The position numbers and the translations under genes were made by a program. DNA of 64,000 bases from Tragulus kanchil (Eukaryota > Chordata > Mammalia > Artiodactyla > Tragulidae): positions 137,971,301 through 138,035,300 of the forward strand of contig JAIOJX010000025.1 in assembly GCA_022376925.1 (NCBI GenBank), read 5' to 3'. Within the stretch, counting starts at the first letter, position 1. The number at the start of each line of letters is the position of its first letter. Positions 12,164-24,641 of this stretch are shown here, in pieces. Below the pieces are notes generated by a model. It saw only the letters and a list, made by a program, of their open reading frames with translations, searched no databases and was not told the origin of the DNA.

Positions 12164-12412
12164 GACTTCCCTGGTGGTCCAGTGGGTAAAGAGTCTGCCT
12201 AGCAGTGCAAGGGGTTCAGTGCCTGGCCCACGAAGGTCCCGCATGCCAAGGAACAGCTGGCCTGTGTGTCCAATCACAAGCCAGAGCTCTGGAGTACATG
12301 CGCCCCTAGCCCGTGCTCTGCAACAAGTGTCCACTGCGATGGGAGGCCCACATATGCCAAAGAATAAAGGTGGATGAAAATAAACGATGACTTAAAGGCA
12401 AAGAAAAAAAAA
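12164..12412 (+). mobile_element. CHR-type SINE, older short subfamily (second copy 13294-13542)
   Basis: Head GACTTCCCTGGTGGTCCAGTG, diverged B box, body GGAACAGCTGGCCTGTGTG and end GCCAAAGAATAAAGGTGGATG, without the C-rich long-subfamily tail. Just upstream (12098-12140) is an antisense CHR tail remnant (TTTTAATTTTGGCCTCTTTT). Confidence 0.85.
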
Positions 12413-12448
12413 AGCTTAAAAGAAAATTGTCCGTTAACAATTCAATGA

Positions 12449-12718
12449 ATTTTTTTTTTTTTTTTGGCCACTTCTATTGGTCTTTCATTTATCTGTTTTC
12501 ATCCATCTTTGTTCTTTGGCCTGTGTGGGCCTCCCATCGCAGTGGCCTCTCTCGCTGCAGAGCACTGGCTCTGGGCGCATGCGCTCCAGAGCTCCTGACT
12601 GGGAAGTTGAACACACCGGTCCTGCCGCTCCATGCTTGTGGAATCTTCCCATGCCAGGGATTGAACCCCTTACACTGCAAGGCAGACTCTTAACTCACTG
12701 GACCACCAGGGAAGTCCC
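12449..12718 (-). mobile_element. CHR-type SINE, antisense partner (second copy 13579-13848)
   Basis: On the + strand it starts with a T-run then GGCCACTTCTATTGGTCTTT and ends CTCACTGGACCACCAGGG. It faces the + strand SINE 36 bp upstream and so forms an inverted pair about 130 bp before an EXOC1 exon. Confidence 0.86.
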
Positions 12719-12848
12719 GACTTAGTTGATTTTTAATGGTGATTTTTTTTTTCCCCAAGAGCAGCTTCTTGTTTTATTGAAGTATATATTTTTATAATAA
12801 TAAAAAAGGGATATGAAAAACAGTATCTTCTCTGTATCTTTATTTCAG

Positions 12849-13008
12849 GAAAATCCTGAATTTGATTTACATTTTGAAAAAATATATAAATGGGTTGCCA
12901 GCAGCACTGCTGAAAAGAATACATTTATTTCATGCATATGGAAATTAAATCAGCGATATCTTCGGAAGAAAATTGATTTTGTCAATGTTAGTTCACAACT
13001 TCTGGAAG
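12849..13008 (+). CDS. EXOC1: EXOC1 coding exon, residues ~86-138 (PH-like domain), copy 1
   Basis: This 160-nt exon has the acceptor TTTATTTCAG and the donor GTAAAG. It starts in phase 0 ([11 protein letters not shown]) and ends with the first base of a Glu codon. It completes the N-terminal lipid-binding domain; the run [11 protein letters not shown] is basic. The whole exon with both splice sites recurs identically at 13979-14138. The true gene most likely has only one, because 160 is not a multiple of three and using both would shift the frame. Confidence 0.95.
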
Positions 13009-13978
13009 GTAAAGTTAAATTAAAATGTGTATGTAAAATCAGGTATATCTGTAAGTGAATGAATATATAATTTGACATTCTTCACAATTTTTATTATTGC
13101 AGAAGTGATGCTTATTTGTTACAAAGAAAATTGATTCATTTTAATCCAACTTCTTTGGGGAGGCAAACAAAATTTTTGCTATAAATTGAATTCTGTGAAC
13201 CATTTTCTGCAGGTCACTTAGTTGATTTTTTTTTTTTTTTAATTTTGGCCTCTTTTATTGGTTTTTCTTTCTTTTTTTTTATCATTATTCAAGACTTCCC
13301 TGGTGGTCCAGTGGGTAAAGAGTCTGCCTAGCAGTGCAAGGGGTTCAGTGCCTGGCCCACGAAGGTCCCGCATGCCAAGGAACAGCTGGCCTGTGTGTCC
13401 AATCACAAGCCAGAGCTCTGGAGTACATGCGCCCCTAGCCCGTGCTCTGCAACAAGTGTCCACTGCGATGGGAGGCCCACATATGCCAAAGAATAAAGGT
13501 GGATGAAAAATAAACGATGACTTAAAGGCAAAGAAAAAAAAAAGCTTAAAAGAAAATTGTCCGTTAACAATTCAATGAATTTTTTTTTTTTTTTTGGCCA
13601 CTTCTATTGGTCTTTCATTTATCTGTTTTCATCCATCTTTGTTCTTTGGCCTGTGTGGGCCTCCCATCGCAGTGGCCTCTCTCGCTGCAGAGCACTGGCT
13701 CTGGGCGCATGCGCTCCAGAGCTCCTGACTGGGAAGTTGAACACACCGGTCCTGCCGCTCCATGCTTGTGGAATCTTCCCATGCCAGGGATTGAACCCCT
13801 TACACTGCAAGGCAGACTCTTAACTCACTGGACCACCAGGGAAGTCCCGACTTAGTTGATTTTTAATGGTGATTTTTTTTTTCCCCAAGAGCAGCTTCTT
13901 GTTTTATTGAAGTATATATTTTTATAATAATAAAAAAGGGATATGAAAAACAGTATCTTCTCTGTATCTTTATTTCAG

Positions 13979-14138
13979 GAAAATCCTGAATTTGATTTAC
14001 ATTTTGAAAAAATATATAAATGGGTTGCCAGCAGCACTGCTGAAAAGAATACATTTATTTCATGCATATGGAAATTAAATCAGCGATATCTTCGGAAGAA
14101 AATTGATTTTGTCAATGTTAGTTCACAACTTCTGGAAG
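13979..14138 (+). CDS. EXOC1: Duplicate of EXOC1 exon 12849-13008
   Basis: This is a second copy, identical as far as I can read, with the same acceptor and donor, lying 1130 bp downstream inside a tandem duplication (12010-14268). If both copies were spliced in, the 160-nt length would break the frame. If only one is used the message is normal. It is probably an assembly duplicate and not a real extra exon. Confidence 0.5.
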
Positions 14139-14268
14139 GTAAAGTTAAATTAAAATGTGTATGTAAAATCAGGTATATCTGTAAGTGAATGAATATATAA
14201 TTTGACATTCTTCACAATTTTTATTATTGCAGAAGTGATGCTTATTTGTTACAGAAAATTGATTCATT

Positions 14269-15320
14269 AAATTAAATGAATATCACTTATAAACTTAGTC
14301 CTCAGGTATAACTTACTGTTAACATTTTGTTAGGTATTCTTCTGATCTGTTTTTCTGTGCATACTGAACTACTTTTCTTTAATTAAGAAATTTATGTTGT
14401 TACTTACCATACTTTTTCATATAATGTACCATATTATCCGTGTTATTAAACAGTTACCTCAACAGTATTTTTAATGGCACCATATGTTCCATTGTATTGG
14501 ATATACCTTAATTTTTAAACTAATTGCTTGTTTTTAACTAATTGCTAAGAAACAGATAATAGTATCAACTCCATAGGATTATTGAAAGAATTAAATTACT
14601 TAATATATGAATGTGCTTCAAACAATGCCAGATCTGTAGTAAGTATTCAATTATATACCAGTAATTATTATTCTGTTATCCAGGTAAAGCCCTTAGACAA
14701 AAAGTTCATTAGAGTATTTTAGTTCAGTGTATCTTCAGGAATATTACTAGGGATTATTTTGTGTTACAAGTCAAAAACTATACTGTTAATTATTGAAAAT
14801 GTACAATGAGGTGGGTGTTTTTCTTACTTTAAAATTTCTTTTATAAAGGCACACACATTGTCAGATGATGGTCCTAAGTGTGCCTTGCAGATACAATTTG
14901 CATTGTGTTCTTTATCTCAAAGGAATCGATTGAAGTAACAGCAGGTGGACAGAGTTGTTGCGCCTCTTTACTGAGGGGGAAAAAACAGATTTGTTCCAAA
15001 TCATGTGTTAGAAAGATTTGTCCTAAGTTGTGTATTAGAATTTAAAAATAGAAGCTTCTCTTCTGTCAAGTTGAAACATCTGAAATTGCTAATATTCAGT
15101 CATTTTGACCTATAAAAATGGCAATTTCAGGTGCTTCAAACTATTCCATGACTTAGTCACATGCCTCTGTCCTTTCTCCATTTTGTTTTACTAAATTCCT
15201 TTGCTGTTTGGCCACCTGTCCTTCTCTGTTTAAATGTAGTACTCTTGTCCATCACTTACTAGTTAGTGAGCCTATTACTGGTTTCAGATTTGGTCTTGGA
15301 ACTGGTCAAGGCATCTCTCA
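14269..15320. other. Intron with old LINE/MIR-like traces only
   Basis: A segment at 14440-14520 (TTTTTAATGGCACCATATGT type) resembles a very old antisense L1. A GC-rich patch starts at 15318 and continues into D7. No exon seen. Confidence 0.5.
14555..14690 (+). mobile_element. MIR-like tail fragment
   Basis: AATAGTATCAACTCCATAGG, then ATTATTGAAAGAATTAAATT and CAATGCCAGATCTGTAGTAA resembles the 3' half of MIR. Confidence 0.55.
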
Positions 15321-17575
15321 GGCCCCCGCGCTCCTCCCTGCAGTGGGGCTGGCCTGAGTCAGAGGCCTTGGGGTTGCCAGCTCGGCAGCGTTAGCCTCCA
15401 GTGTCCTGGTGATTGAGCCTGTTGAGGGAATGACCTTTAAGAATTTTATGGTAATTTTCTATGCATTGAATAATAGCTTAATTTGTTCTGAGTAGCTTTA
15501 TTCATGATTCATAAGCTTTCTGTTCTGTTTTCAAATATTATGTATTTGCAGGTATTACTTATTGCCTAAAATGTATTTTAAACCAATATATTTTGTTCAG
15601 TTAACAATATGGGAAAATTCCTTACCTGTATTTACCTCATTGAGGATTATCACCAAAATCAATACGAAGAGCATTGCCATTTTTTGAGAATAAGGTGGCT
15701 AGCTTTAAAAAAAAAAAAAGGACATTTGATTTCTCAGGGCCTCAAACAAAGGTGTAGACATTTTTATTGTTACAAACATTCACTTAATTGAGATCAGTTT
15801 TAAGAATACTGAGATGCTTAAGGACCTCATTTTGAAAATCACTTTCAATAAATCAGTAACTTTTGCTTTGTTCAATAGTTTATATGGTAGCTTTATTAAT
15901 GTCTATAAACTGGTTTAATATTTTACTGGACTTTAAAATCATGGCCACTAATTGCTACTTTAAAAAAGAAAAAAAGAGTAAGTTTTGGGTTAAGTTAGAA
16001 AACAAATGAGAAATTATTACCATCCCCTTTTAAGAGCTAAATAATCATTCATGTGAGACTGTTCATTGCAATAGCAGCTTTAATAGTCTTTAAAAGTGAT
16101 AATTGAATGTTTATGCTAATAATTGGGGCTTCTTGGTGGAATAAGGTTTTTAAAACAGGGCTTTGTTAGCAGTTGAAGTTACAGTGAAGTTTTTGTTTGG
16201 CCTTTTCTTTTTCATTCTTATAGCCACTTTTTTATCTTAGACCTGAATTATTAAAATCCAGCTTGAGCTGATATTTTGTGTGTGTGTGTTTTTAAACTGC
16301 TTCCATCGTGTCCTTTCTAACAGTGTTTTATGACTAATCCATTGTGAGAGAGTGTCTGGGTAAAGGTTTTGGGTCTTGAGTGAAACTAAATGCATGAGTC
16401 ACACTTGACCTAAAAATAATCCGCAGGAATTAATCTGTTTGCAGTCTGGCTGAGTCAGGCCCCGCTCCTCCCTGCAGTGGGGCTGGCCTGAGTCAGAGGC
16501 CTGGGGTTGCCAGCTCGGCAGCGTTAGCCTCCAGTGTCCTGGTGATTGAGCCTGTTGAGGGAATGACCTTTAAGAATTTTATGGTAATTTTCTATGCATT
16601 GAATAATAGCTTAATTTGTTCTGAGTAGCTTTATTCATGATTCATAAGCTTTCTGTTCTGTTTTCAAATATTATGTATTTGCAGGTATTACTTATTGCCT
16701 AAAATGTATTTTAAACCAATATATTTTGTTCAGTTAACAATATGGGAAAATTCCTTACCTGTATTTACCTCATTGAGGATTATCACCAAAATCAATACGA
16801 AGAGCATTGCCATTTTTTGAGAATAAGGTGGCTAGCTTTAAAAAAAAAAAAAAAAGGACATTTGATTTCTCAGGGCCTCAAACAAAGGTGTAGACATTTT
16901 TATTGTTACAAACATTCACTTAATTGAGATCAGTTTTAAGAATACTGAGATGCTTAAGGACCTCATTTTGAAAATCACTTTCAATAAATCAGTAACTTTT
17001 GCTTTGTTCAATAGTTTATATGGTAGCTTTATTAATGTCTATAAACTGGTTTAATATTTTACTGGACTTTAAAATCATGGCCACTAATTGCTACTTTAAA
17101 AAAGAAAAAAAGAGTAAGTTTTGGGTTAAGTTAGAAAACAAATGAGAAATTATTACCATCCCCTTTTAAGAGCTAAATAATCATTCATGTGAGACTGTTC
17201 ATTGCAATAGCAGCTTTAATAGTCTTTAAAAGTGATAATTGAATGTTTATGCTAATAATTGGGGCTTCTTGGTGGAATAAGGTTTTTAAAACAGGGCTTT
17301 GTTAGCAGTTGAAGTTACAGTGAAGTTTTTGTTTGGCCTTTTCTTTTTCATTCTTATAGCCACTTTTTTATCTTAGACCTGAATTATTAAAATCCAGCTT
17401 GAGCTGATATTTTGTGTGTGTGTGTTTTTAAACTGCTTCCATCGTGTCCTTTCTAACAGTGTTTTATGACTAATCCATTGTGAGAGAGTGTCTGGGTAAA
17501 GGTTTTGGGTCTTGAGTGAAACTAAATGCATGAGTCACACTTGACCTAAAAATAATCCGCAGGAATTAATCTGTT
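15321..17575 (+). repeat. Tandem duplication D7 (15321-16440 / 16457-17575)
   Basis: Offset about 1135 bp, with 16 bases of filler between copies. It holds only intronic sequence. Length differs in the A-run at 15709 versus 16840. Confidence 0.95.
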
Positions 17576-19641
17576 ACCCAGTTTCCTCCTCCAAGGTCTA
17601 GGCAATACTGTTTCTTACTTAGAGAAAATAGAAAGATAAATGTATTTTTAGGCACTGTCAGAAAATGAATAAGAAAAATGAACTCTGGAAATTTAGCTTC
17701 TTATGTTTATTTCCAGTTGGTAGTTGTATTTGACATTGTCTTTTAAGCTTCAATTTAGCCTGGAGTTCAAATGAGATGTGGGTAGTATTTTTAATATTTA
17801 AACCTGTGTACGTTTCTACCCAGCTAATATTCTTTGCTTACTCTCCTCTGCTTTTTTCATACCTTTTTACTCTCCAGAACTGCCTAAAGTTACAGAAGGT
17901 GCGTAACACCTTTTCTTCTTTTTCTATTCCAAATATTATTATTACTTGCCATTGTTCTGTACTATTGGTTGCATATTTTATGAAAGTGCATACAAGGAAA
18001 AGTGTATTACTACAAAATCCATATGGTAATAAAAATTAATGGTAGTATTCATTATTGACTTCCAAAGAACTGTTTTATGGAAGAGAAAATACTTCTGAAG
18101 CAGTTGTGATCATTTAAAATATTTGTTTATTTTAAATATTTACTTGTCTAAGGAGCTGTACAGAATGATTTGGGCATTCCCTGCCCCCTAGCGGCTAAGA
18201 AGCTGCACACATAACAGTTTTAAGATTTCCACAGTGACTGTCTCAAAGGTCTCGGCGCTTGGCGATGATACTCTTAGGAACTTCTATTTATATACTGTAG
18301 TCTATAATTGCCTATACCAAAAGTTTTAGCCCCCTTCTTTTTATGGGGAATGTTATCTTAATCTGCCTAGTTAGCATTCTTAAGGGTAAATCATTTGTTA
18401 CTTTAAATTAGGTGTGTTTTTTTGTTCTAGGACAAATTAACATGTCAAGTAATGCCAAACATAAATACTCATTTTCATACAAAATAATGAATATTTGAAA
18501 TACATGGAGTTTGTAATTTAAATCATGTCCAATGAATTGTTGAAAAATCAGTAACTTAATTTAGAGAGTGTCTGGGTAAAGGTTTTGGGTCTTGAGTGAA
18601 ACTAAATGCATGAGTCACACTTGACCTAAAAATAATCCGCAGGAATTAATCTGTTACCCAGTTTCCTCCTCCAAGGTCTAGGCAATACTGTTTCTTACTT
18701 AGAGAAAATAGAAAGATAAATGTATTTTTAGGCACTGTCAGAAAATGAATAAGAAAAATGAACTCTGGAAATTTAGCTTCTTATGTTTATTTCCAGTTGG
18801 TAGTTGTATTTGACATTGTCTTTTAAGCTTCAATTTAGCCTGGAGTTCAAATGAGATGTGGGTAGTATTTTTAATATTTAAACCTGTGTACGTTTCTACC
18901 CAGCTAATATTCTTTGCTTACTCTCCTCTGCTTTTTTCATACCTTTTTACTCTCCAGAACTGCCTAAAGTTACAGAAGGTGCGTAACACCTTTTCTTCTT
19001 TTCTATTCCAAATATTATTATTACTTGCCATTGTTCTGTACTATTGGTTGCATATTTTATGAAAGTGCATACAAGGAAAAGTGTATTACTACAAAATCCA
19101 TATGGTAATAAAAATTAATGGTAGTATTCATTATTGACTTCCAAAGAACTGTTTTATGGAAGAGAAAATACTTCTGAAGCAGTTGTGATCATTTAAAATA
19201 TTTGTTTATTTTAAATATTTACTTGTCTAAGGAGCTGTACAGAATGATTTGGGCATTCCCTGCCCCCTAGCGGCTAAGAAGCTGCACACATAACAGTTTT
19301 AAGATTTCCACAGTGACTGTCTCAAAGGTCTCGGCGCTTGGCGATGATACTCTTAGGAACTTCTATTTATATACTGTAGTCTATAATTGCCTATACCAAA
19401 AGTTTTAGCCCCCTTCTTTTTATGGGGAATGTTATCTTAATCTGCCTAGTTAGCATTCTTAAGGGTAAATCATTTGTTACTTTAAATTAGGTGTGTTTTT
19501 TTGTTCTAGGACAAATTAACATGTCAAGTAATGCCAAACATAAATACTCATTTTCATACAAAATAATGAATATTTGAAATACATGGAGTTTGTAATTTAA
19601 ATCATGTCCAATGAATTGTTGAAAAATCAGTAACTTAATTT
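17483..19641 (+). repeat. Tandem duplication D8 (17483-18562 / 18563-19641)
   Basis: Offset 1080 bp, overlapping the end of D7, so about 90 bp around 17483-17575 occur three times (also 16348-16440 and 18563-18655). It contains unique intronic sequence with a GGCGCTTGGCGATGATAC patch at 18253. Confidence 0.95.
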
Positions 19642-20513
19642 CAAGGGGTAAAAAACATTTTTTTTTCATTTTACCTCTCTTAGCCTCAAGATTTATATAA
19701 AATCCACATGCTGAGTGTATTCTCTCCAGAAATTGAACTGAGACACTTAACTAGAAAACATCTCAGATCTGACCTCATGGTCTTTTGTTTTGAAGCAGGA
19801 AGACAATTGAAATTTTTGTAGTTTTACACAGCTGTGTTGTTGTTGTTGTTGTCGTTGTTCTTACTATACAGTTATTGAGAAATAACTGTAATAATACAGT
19901 GTATTGAGAAAGTTTCTATTAGCTTAGACCCTTAGAAATTTTATAAATACATGTGAAAAAATTTTAAAGAAAGGGAAAATTCAGTTAATATTTTTAGTTC
20001 CCAAAATAAATCATAAATTGTAGATGCATTTTTAAAATTTCAATTGGAAGTTATTTGGAGGAAGACACAAAACATGACAAGGACAAAAAGAACAGAAGAA
20101 AGCATTACTGGAGGAAAAAAGAAAAATTGTTTTCATGTGTCCTGAATTCATAGTCATTGTTGTATTAGAGCAACAGCCACTTCAGGAAAGAAAAGGTTAG
20201 GCTTGCGCATGTGTTTTTTCTGGTTTTTATTTGTTTTATAGTTTAACTATGTTTGAAGAAAGTGCGACTAAAGCCTGTTTTAACACAAGTCAGTGAATTA
20301 GACTGCATGCTTTTGTTATGGTAGACTTTGTATTAACACACATGGTTCTTCATAAAAATAAGGGATTTTTTTTCCATATATTTTGAATGATTTTTTTCTA
20401 TTTTTCAGCCACTAAATGTGACCTGTGCTTATAACTGACCATGCCTATAAGTACAATGCTATTGCTCTTCCTAGTTTTTTTACTACTGTATTTCTAATTT
20501 TTACCCTCTTAAG
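19642..20513. other. Intron, nothing recognised apart from a GTT repeat
   Basis: AT-rich and apparently unique. It ends with a long pyrimidine-rich run up to the acceptor at 20513. Confidence 0.6.
19838..19862 (+). repeat. GTT-type simple repeat
   Basis: Six or so TTG units with one CG interruption, within otherwise plain intron. Confidence 0.8.
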
Positions 20514-20701
20514 AATCTGTTCCAAGTGGAGAAAATCAGAGTGTGACGGGAGGCGACGAAGAGGCAGTGGATGAATACCAAGAGTTAAACGCAAGAGAAG
20601 AGCAAGATATTGAGATAATGATGGAAGGCTGTGAATACGCAATTTCTAATGCCGAGGCCTTTGCAGAAAGGTTGTCCAGAGAGCTGCAGGTGCTGGATGG
20701 G
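20514..20701 (+). CDS. EXOC1: EXOC1 coding exon, residues ~139-201 (acidic linker into helical region)
   Basis: This 188-nt exon starts after CCTCTTAAG and ends before GTAAGC. It enters with two bases of the split Glu codon and leaves in phase 0. The product is strongly acidic ([13 protein letters not shown], then [16 protein letters not shown]) and continues into a helical stretch ([17 protein letters not shown]). This lies between the PH-like domain and the coiled-coil rod. Flanking introns hold a CHR SINE downstream (20985). Confidence 0.96.
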
Positions 20702-20984
20702 GTAAGCCTTTCTTATAATGTGTGATCAGTGATATGTGGTGAACTGGAGAGACTGGTGATGTTCATATGCTGCTGCCTCAGCACTTAAGCCTAGATAGTG
20801 TGATCATTGCTGTCTTTCCCTGGGGTGAATTACTAGCTGCCGTCCCTCTTTCAGTATTCCTGCTCAGAAGACAGAACCATTCTTGTTAGGCCAGTGAAGG
20901 CAGTTGGCTAAGGTTCTGAATTTGGGCAGGTTCCTGGTATGGAGGAATGGAAGTAAAAAGTAGCCAGTCTAAAACCACCTTGGG

Positions 20985-21210
20985 GCCTTCCCTGGTGGTC
21001 CAGTGGGTAAAGAGTCCGCCTTGCAGTGCAAGGGGGAACAGTTCGATCCCTGGCCCGGGAAGATCCCATGTGCCGCCCACAGCTGGTGCTCTGCAATGAG
21101 AGAAGCTGTTGTAATGGGAGGCCCACACAGGTCTAAGAATAAAGATGGATGAAAATAAATAAATAAAAAAATCAATAAAAGAGGCCACAATTTAAAAAAA
21201 ATAAATAAAT
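20985..21210 (+). mobile_element. CHR-type SINE, short subfamily
   Basis: Target-site duplication AAAACCACCTTGGG at 20971-20984 and 21211-21224. Tail contains GAGGCCACAATTTAAAAAAA and AAATAAAT units. The body has an internal deletion after CCGCCCACAGCTGG. Confidence 0.9.
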
Positions 21211-21383
21211 AAAACCACCTTGGGGGTTGATTCCTCCAGCCTCTGAAACACCTTGGAATAGTTCAGTGAAAGAGAATAAATTTTTGTGGTTTAGAAAAAT
21301 AAAATAGGTACAAGTGAGAAGAAGAGATAATCAGGCTGAAAGAGGAGAATCCTTGACCCAAAGAGAACAAAACAGTGTGGCAA

Positions 21384-23551
21384 AAAGAGGAGAGCCAGGA
21401 AAAGAAGATGTTAGACTCCCCCACTGAGCTGCTTGGAATGGATCCTGTCCATTTGTGTGCGCCTTTCTGAGCTTGTATCTAAATGTACATCTTTAAGAAG
21501 TAAAAGGTTACCTTCTCTCTCTTTTTTTTTTAACCTTCTCTTTAAGAAGTAAAAAGTAGCACCTCTCTTGTGAGAAAAATCTAAAATGAGAATATTTGGG
21601 GATGTTTTTGTTTTATTTAGGCAAAGTATGCATTTAAGAAAAACTCAGAATAAGGAATCCCTGAAGACTTAAAGAAGTTGCCATTTTATACATGAAAGAT
21701 ATAGACGTTATAAGGTTAAACTCAGACCCAGAGATGATACCAACTGTCCACGCTTATAAATTTATAAAACTTTGGAAAGTTTTATAGATAAAACCTAGAA
21801 ATAAACAAGCCTAGAAATAAAGTTTTATTTATAAAGCCTAGATGAGACTTCAGGCTGTTGGAGTGGGAATTGTTCTGGGTCAGTTCAAGTCCCAGCTCTG
21901 TGACTTAAGATGTCAGTGGGTTCTAACTCCTGCTGCCTTTACAGGTGGACTGCACCTACAAATAGTAAATAAAATGACACATGTGAAATGTTAGCATCAT
22001 ACAATGTATATACATCGTACAATGATATTGTTTTAATTCTTTGTGCAGATTTTTTTGCTCTTATCATGTTATCTGCCTTCTTAATGTGGTTTAGTGGTTT
22101 GTGTTTTCTTTTCTAGTTAATGTTGCATCTATGTTCCAAGTCATCATATTACTTTGCAGTTTAATTTTGGATTTGAAAGCTCCCAATTTCAGGGAATTCA
22201 GAATCAATAGTCAGAGTCATTTAGAAAACATTAATAAGGGGATGGTGGTTTGTTGTTACTTGGCCTGGAAAAAAAATGATTGCAAATAAAAGGGAAAAGA
22301 AAGAATACTGTAGAAGGAGCCATCTTATGGCAGTAGGCTCTTCCACATCCTATTAGCACAAATCATGCTAAGTTATAAAATTCCATGCATCCTTCAAAGA
22401 CTGGCATGCTATTACTATCCTCTTGACTAAGTATTAACAAAACATTTGGTTTCAAATGTTGCAAAAAAAAAAGCAGAATGATAGCTAACCGACTTAGTTA
22501 AAGAGGAGAGCCAGGAAAAGAAGATGTTAGACTCCCCACTGAGCTGCTTGGAATGGATCCTGTCCATTTGTGTGCGCCTTTCTGAGCTTGTATCTAAATG
22601 TACATCTTTAAGAAGTAAAAGGTTACCTTCTCTCTTTTTTTAACCTTCTCTTTAAGAAGTAAAAAGTAGCACCTCTCTTGTGAGAAAAATCTAAAATGAG
22701 AATATTTGGGGATGTTTTTGTTTTATTTAGGCAAAGTATGCATTTAAGAAAAACTCAGAATAAGGAATCCCTGAAGACTTAAAGAAGTTGCCATTTTATA
22801 CATGAAAGATATAGACGTTATAAGGTTAAACTCAGACCCAGAGATGATACCAACTGTCCACGCTTATAAATTTATAAAACTTTGGAAAGTTTTATAGATA
22901 AAACCTAGAAATAAACAAGCCTAGAAATAAAGTTTTATTTATAAAGCCTAGATGAGACTTCAGGCTGTTGGAGTGGGAATTGTTCTGGGTCAGTTCAAGT
23001 CCCAGCTCTGTGACTTAAGATGTCAGTGGGTTCTAACTCCTGCTGCCTTTACAGGTGGACTGCACCTACAAATAGTAAATAAAATGACACATGTGAAATG
23101 TTAGCATCATACAATGTATATACATCGTACAATGATATTGTTTTAATTCTTTGTGCAGATTTTTTTGCTCTTATCATGTTATCTGCCTTCTTAATGTGGT
23201 TTAGTGGTTTGTGTTTTCTTTTCTAGTTAATGTTGCATCTATGTTCCAAGTCATCATATTACTTTGCAGTTTAATTTTGGATTTGAAAGCTCCCAATTTC
23301 AGGGAATTCAGAATCAATAGTCAGAGTCATTTAGAAAACATTAATAAGGGGATGGTGGTTTGTTGTTACTTGGCCTGGAAAAAAAATGATTGCAAATAAA
23401 AGGGAAAAGAAAGAATACTGTAGAAGGAGCCATCTTATGGCAGTAGGCTCTTCCACATCCTATTAGCACAAATCATGCTAAGTTATAAATTAGTTCCATG
23501 CATCCTTCAAAGACTGGCATGCTATTACTATCCTCTTGACTAAGTATTAAC
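21384..23551 (+). repeat. Tandem duplication D9 (21384-22438 / 22500-23551)
   Basis: Offset 1116 bp falling to 1110 through small indels. Between the copies lie 61 bases (22439-22499) with no match elsewhere in the window, ending in an A-run and unrelated sequence. Only intron is involved. Confidence 0.94.
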
Positions 23552-23818
23552 AGATGATTATGCTTTTATTTAGGGCTTTACATAAATGTTGCAGAATATA
23601 GAAAATGTTTATAGTTGATAGAATTGGAAGAAGTGTCAGAGATGACATAGCCTAAAGCCACTTAGTTTACAAAAATGAGAATGTATAATGTAAACGCAAA
23701 CTAACAAATGAAAGTATGTGTAAATGTATATGTCATCCTTTGTCACTTTGCTATCAAAGAGATTTATGGATATTTCTTTCAAAGACTGTGAAGTATTACT
23801 TTTCTTTTGACTTTATAG

Positions 23819-24046
23819 GCCAACATCCAGTCCATCATGGCCTCTGAAAAGCAAGTCAACATCCTCATGAAGTTGCTGGATGAGGCTCTAAAGGAGGTGG
23901 ATCAGATTGAACTGAAACTGAGCAGTTATGAGGAAATGCTCCAAAGTGTAAAAGAACAAATGGATCAGATCTCTGAAAGCAACCATCTAATTCATCTCAG
24001 TAACACTAATAACATAAAACTCCTATCTGAGATAGAGTTCCTTGTG
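23819..24046 (+). CDS. EXOC1: EXOC1 coding exon, residues ~202-277 (coiled coil)
   Basis: This 228-nt exon is phase 0 at both ends, with acceptor CTTTATAG and donor GTAAGC. The 76 residues show heptad-like spacing of hydrophobics ([27 protein letters not shown]), consistent with the coiled-coil core segment by which Sec3 bundles with its exocyst partners. The protein matches my memory of mammalian Sec3 very closely here. A CHR SINE sits 100 bp into the next intron. Confidence 0.96.
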
Positions 24047-24146
24047 GTAAGCATGATTATAAACTACCAACAGTAATTTAAAAAAAAAAAATCTAATGGT
24101 GATCTCTGAAAAAATAGTGAAGTTTCAAAAACCTAGTAATAGGATT

Positions 24147-24429
24147 GGAGCTTCCCTGGTGGTCCAGTGGATAAAGAGTCCACCTTGCAGTGCAGAGGGC
24201 ACTGGTTCAGTCCCTGGCCCAGGAAGATCCCATGTGCCACGCAGTGGCTGGACTAGTATGTCCAGTTATGAGCCAGGGCTCTGGAGCGTTTGTGCCCAGA
24301 GCCGGTGCTCTGCAGGGAGAGAGGCCACTGCAGTGAGAGGCCCACACAGGCCAACGAATAAAGATGGATAAAAATAAATAAATAAAAAACTAATAAAAGA
24401 GGCCAAAATTAAAAAAAAAAAAAAAAAAT
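24147..24429 (+). mobile_element. CHR-type SINE, short subfamily
   Basis: Target-site duplication CTAGTAATAG(G/A)ATTG at 24132-24146 and 24430-24444. Tail reads AACTAATAAAAGAGGCCAAA then A-run. It lies between two EXOC1 exons, 100 bp after a donor and 80 bp before the next acceptor. Confidence 0.92.
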
Positions 24430-24508
24430 CTAGTAATAGAATTGAGTAGCATCTTACCTGTAAACTTCCTAAGAGTACATAGACAAATGGCATATTTGTA
24501 TGTTCCAG

Positions 24509-24641
24509 AACCACATGGATCTGGCCAAAGGTCACATAAAGGCCCTTCGGGAAGGAGATCTTGCTTCTTCCAGGGGTATTGAGGCCTGCACCAATGCCGC
24601 AGATGCCCTGCTGCAGTGCATGAATGTGGCTCTTCGACCAG
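24509..24641 (+). CDS. EXOC1: EXOC1 coding exon, residues ~278-321
   Basis: This 133-nt exon follows GTTCCAG and ends before GTATGG. It starts in phase 0 ([13 protein letters not shown]) and ends with the first base of a Gly codon. It includes the Ala- and Leu-rich helix [14 protein letters not shown]. It belongs to the helical C-terminal body of Sec3. Confidence 0.96.

Larger units (their letters stand above)
12010..14268 (+). repeat. EXOC1: Tandem duplication D6 (12010-13138 / 13139-14268), whole exon included
   Basis: Offset 1129-1130 bp. It repeats an inverted pair of CHR SINEs and the entire 160-nt EXOC1 exon with splice sites. Differences are one A in a run (13509) and AAAG versus AG near the copy 1 end (13120). 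Confidence 0.95.

Noticed and set aside
18250..18275. GATGAT-type C box as a possible intronic snoRNA (18253, copied at 19332)
   Set aside because: No matching D box with a terminal stem at proper distance.
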